This document shows, piece after piece, positions 48,271 to 49,874 of a stretch of DNA of 49,874 nt (its first letter is position 1; each line of letters starts with the position of its first letter). The notes beneath the pieces are model-generated. The model made no database searches, had not been told where the DNA came from, and saw only the letters and a list, made by a program, of their open reading frames with translations. The stretch comes from a virus. Both the position numbers and the translations under genes were made by a program. The stretch lies in the IMG/VR virus record IMGVR_UViG_3300044941_000019, positions 1 through 49,874 of that record; one strand, given 5' to 3'.

Positions 48271-49711
48271 TTCCTTCTCCTCTCTGAGGCTTACCCTCTT
48301 TTTCAATCTTACCGGAATCGGGATTAGGGTCAAGGTCCGGTAGGCCACGAGCGGCGGCTCCCGGGCTTGTTTGGGCTGCTTGAATCCGTTTCAAGCGGTC
48401 AATATGATCTTCGCGAGCTTGAACGTGCTCATCTTCAGCATAGCCGCGAAGCAAAGAGGCCGTTTTGACTGACAAAAGACCGTTTCTGAGATCTTCGTAG
48501 ATATCTTTGGGCCGGGTTTCAAGGGCGGGAAGTGAAGTGAGTTCTTCGTCGATCACGAGACCGGGAATCAGCATACCGCTGATCTTTGAAAGAAGAGCTT
48601 CTTTGTAGCTGCGAACAGGGATTCGATCAACGAAGTCAAACAGCTTCGTGATATAATCCGTATCCACGATCATGGGGAATTCTTTGGGATATTCGATCAA
48701 GGGAGGATCTTCAGAGGTGTACATCGCCCAAAGTTCGGCGATTTTGCGTTCAGCAGCCTCAAACAAGTAAGATAGATTCGTTAAAATGTGAATATTGCCT
48801 TCGGCATCGAAACCCATCATTTCATTAATCTGAGAAATGAGCTGATTTTCTTTCAAAATGGAGGCTTTGACAGGTTCTGAAGATGGATTAATGAACTGTG
48901 GACGTTCCAGACCCTTGGAATAGCGGCGTCCATCTTCGGGACCAACTTTCACTTCTTCAGTTTCTGCATTTTTGACAATATCGGCAAGAGTTTGCATTGC
49001 ATCCACTTGTTCAGTGTAGATCGGGAAATTGGTATTGATCACATTGAGGGTAGAGCTGCTTTCGATATTAAGAAGAGCGATTTGATGACGAGCAACCGAC
49101 TCAATCAAACCCACTCCGAGGTCGATAACTACAAGCGGGATCTCAGGGAGTGCCAAAATGTAGCTTTCTGAATCGCCGTGAGTGACAACAACACCCTCGG
49201 GAGTCAATTCAAGGGTGATTTGAGTAGGGTAAGCATCGTTCCAGGACACGAGGCTGGCGAAAACCAGTGTATTTCGATCGTATTTTAGTTCATTGATGTG
49301 CTCAGCAGTGAAATAATGAAGATAAGGAGGGTTTGTGAACTTCGCTGAACGATTCGCGGACTCATCTTGAGGGCTTCGATCGACGAAAATGGCGACGCGA
49401 CCCATTCCGAGGACTTCGGAAACGATGTTATTTGCAAGAAAAGCGTCCATCGTTTGCGTTTGGTAGACGAAACGATGGTAACTAACGGGGCCGCCGAGTC
49501 TCAGAATCTTGTGGAATTCGCGAACAAACGCATTCTTGATCTTCTCGATGTTATTTTTGACGATTGAGAAGCTCGGAGATAGCAAAACACGGCGCTTGAA
49601 AGCCGCTTCTGATTCATTGATGTTGGGAACTAAGTAATTCAAGATGAAACGTTCAGGTTCACTGAGAATTTGACGATAGAGCGAGTAATTTTTGGTCCAA
49701 AGATGTGTCAT
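48254..49711 (-). CDS. Portal protein
   Basis: About 485 residues from the ATG at 49711. Segments SPSFSIVKNNIEKIKNAF and FLANNIVSEVLGMGRVAIFV (near 45-115) fit the stem/clip region of phage portal families; the C-terminal 120 residues are charged and helical, ending with a proline-rich tail. The true start is uncertain: a TTG at 49726 is in frame, and the frame stays open through the 18-bp repeats (reading NDTANH) to the window end. First late gene visible, so the terminase is probably outside to the right. Confidence 0.8.
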   Translation of the reverse strand: MTHLWTKNYSLYRQILSEPERFILNYLVPNINESEAAFKRRVLLSPSFSIVKNNIEKIKNAFVREFHKILRLGGPVSYHRFVYQTQTMDAFLANNIVSEVLGMGRVAIFVDRSPQDESANRSAKFTNPPYLHYFTAEHINELKYDRNTLVFASLVSWNDAYPTQITLELTPEGVVVTHGDSESYILALPEIPLVVIDLGVGLIESVARHQIALLNIESSSTLNVINTNFPIYTEQVDAMQTLADIVKNAETEEVKVGPEDGRRYSKGLERPQFINPSSEPVKASILKENQLISQINEMMGFDAEGNIHILTNLSYLFEAAERKIAELWAMYTSEDPPLIEYPKEFPMIVDTDYITKLFDFVDRIPVRSYKEALLSKISGMLIPGLVIDEELTSLPALETRPKDIYEDLRNGLLSVKTASLLRGYAEDEHVQAREDHIDRLKRIQAAQTSPGAAARGLPDLDPNPDSGKIEKEGKPQRGEGNDPSS

Positions 49712-49730
49712 TGTGATCGGGTCCAAAGAT

Positions 49731-49874
49731 GTGTCATTGTGATTGGCTGTGTCATTGTGATTGGCTGTGTCATTGTGATTGGCTGTGTCATTGTGATTGG
49801 CTGTGTCATTGTGATTGGCTGTGTCATTGTGATTGGCTGTGTCATTGTGATTGGCTGTGTCATTGTGATTGGCT
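49731..49874. repeat. 18-bp tandem repeat, 8 copies, at right edge
   Basis: Eight exact copies of GTGTCATTGTGATTGGCT ending at the last base. On the minus strand each copy holds CACAATGACAC, which is also the sequence around the portal ATG. An 8-bp-longer related copy at 49705-49730 sits over the portal start. A 7-codon frame with MTQPIT repeats exists in another frame. The window ends within the array. Confidence 0.97.

Noticed and set aside
1-49874. tRNA genes
   Set aside because: No cloverleaf with a TTCGA-type arm was noticed in the few intergenic gaps; a covariance-model scan would decide.

Overview
The window is most of the genome of a tailed double-stranded DNA bacteriophage with a long tail (siphovirus-like). 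It carries a portal, scaffold, P22-type coat protein, tail tube, a tail assembly chaperone with a frameshift site, a 1,478-residue tape measure protein and fibre-like proteins, together with its own replication machinery. Ribosome binding sites of the AGGAG type, a lipobox protein and ATGA/TAATG coupling at most junctions indicate a bacterial, probably Gram-negative, host that I cannot name. No terminase, integrase or recognisable endolysin is in the window. Both ends are tandem repeats, so the sequence is probably broken at repeats and the terminase may lie beyond the right edge.

Layout. Positions 1-386 hold a 7-bp tandem repeat and three palindromes but no gene. Positions 387-16813, all on the minus strand, form a densely packed early/replication block. 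Read in its direction of transcription it encodes a ParB-like protein, an unknown protein, a SNF2-type helicase with an inserted zinc-finger segment, a second ParB-like protein, a family A DNA polymerase, many small proteins, a VRR-NUC nuclease, a NYN nuclease, a cysteine-protease-like protein, HTH proteins, a sigma-factor-like protein, an ATP-dependent DNA ligase and a RecB/Cas4-like nuclease. Positions 16814-18439 are a repeat-rich non-coding hub between divergent operons, with G-rich 7-bp repeats, 49-bp iteron-like repeats, two AT-rich blocks and many copies of AAGATAAGAT; it is the best replication-origin candidate. Positions 18440-24717 (plus strand) encode a primase-SF3 helicase, two Nmad1-like paralogues, a Dam-like methyltransferase, a dCTP deaminase-like protein and a degenerate DnaQ-fold protein. 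Positions 24446-49726 (minus strand) are the late operon, running from portal through fibre/lysis genes, head, connector, tail tube, chaperone, tape measure and tail tip to a methyltransferase and a DUF115-like protein.

How it works together. Primase-helicase, polymerase, SNF2 helicase, ligase and nucleases would form a largely self-sufficient replisome started at the central hub. A 10-bp element, AAGATAAGAT, occurs 12 times by eye, all in intergenic DNA or at gene edges. In three leaders it sits in the same orientation about 19-23 nt downstream of a promoter-like element, which suggests one regulator controls the early operons. The Nmad1, Dam and Dcd genes suggest phage DNA or nucleotide modification. 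The most unusual features are the operator/promoter architecture, the repeat hub, repeated duplications of translation-start regions, convergent operons whose last genes overlap by 272 bp with a terminator inside each other's coding sequence, and a UUUUUUA frameshift site in the tail chaperone gene.
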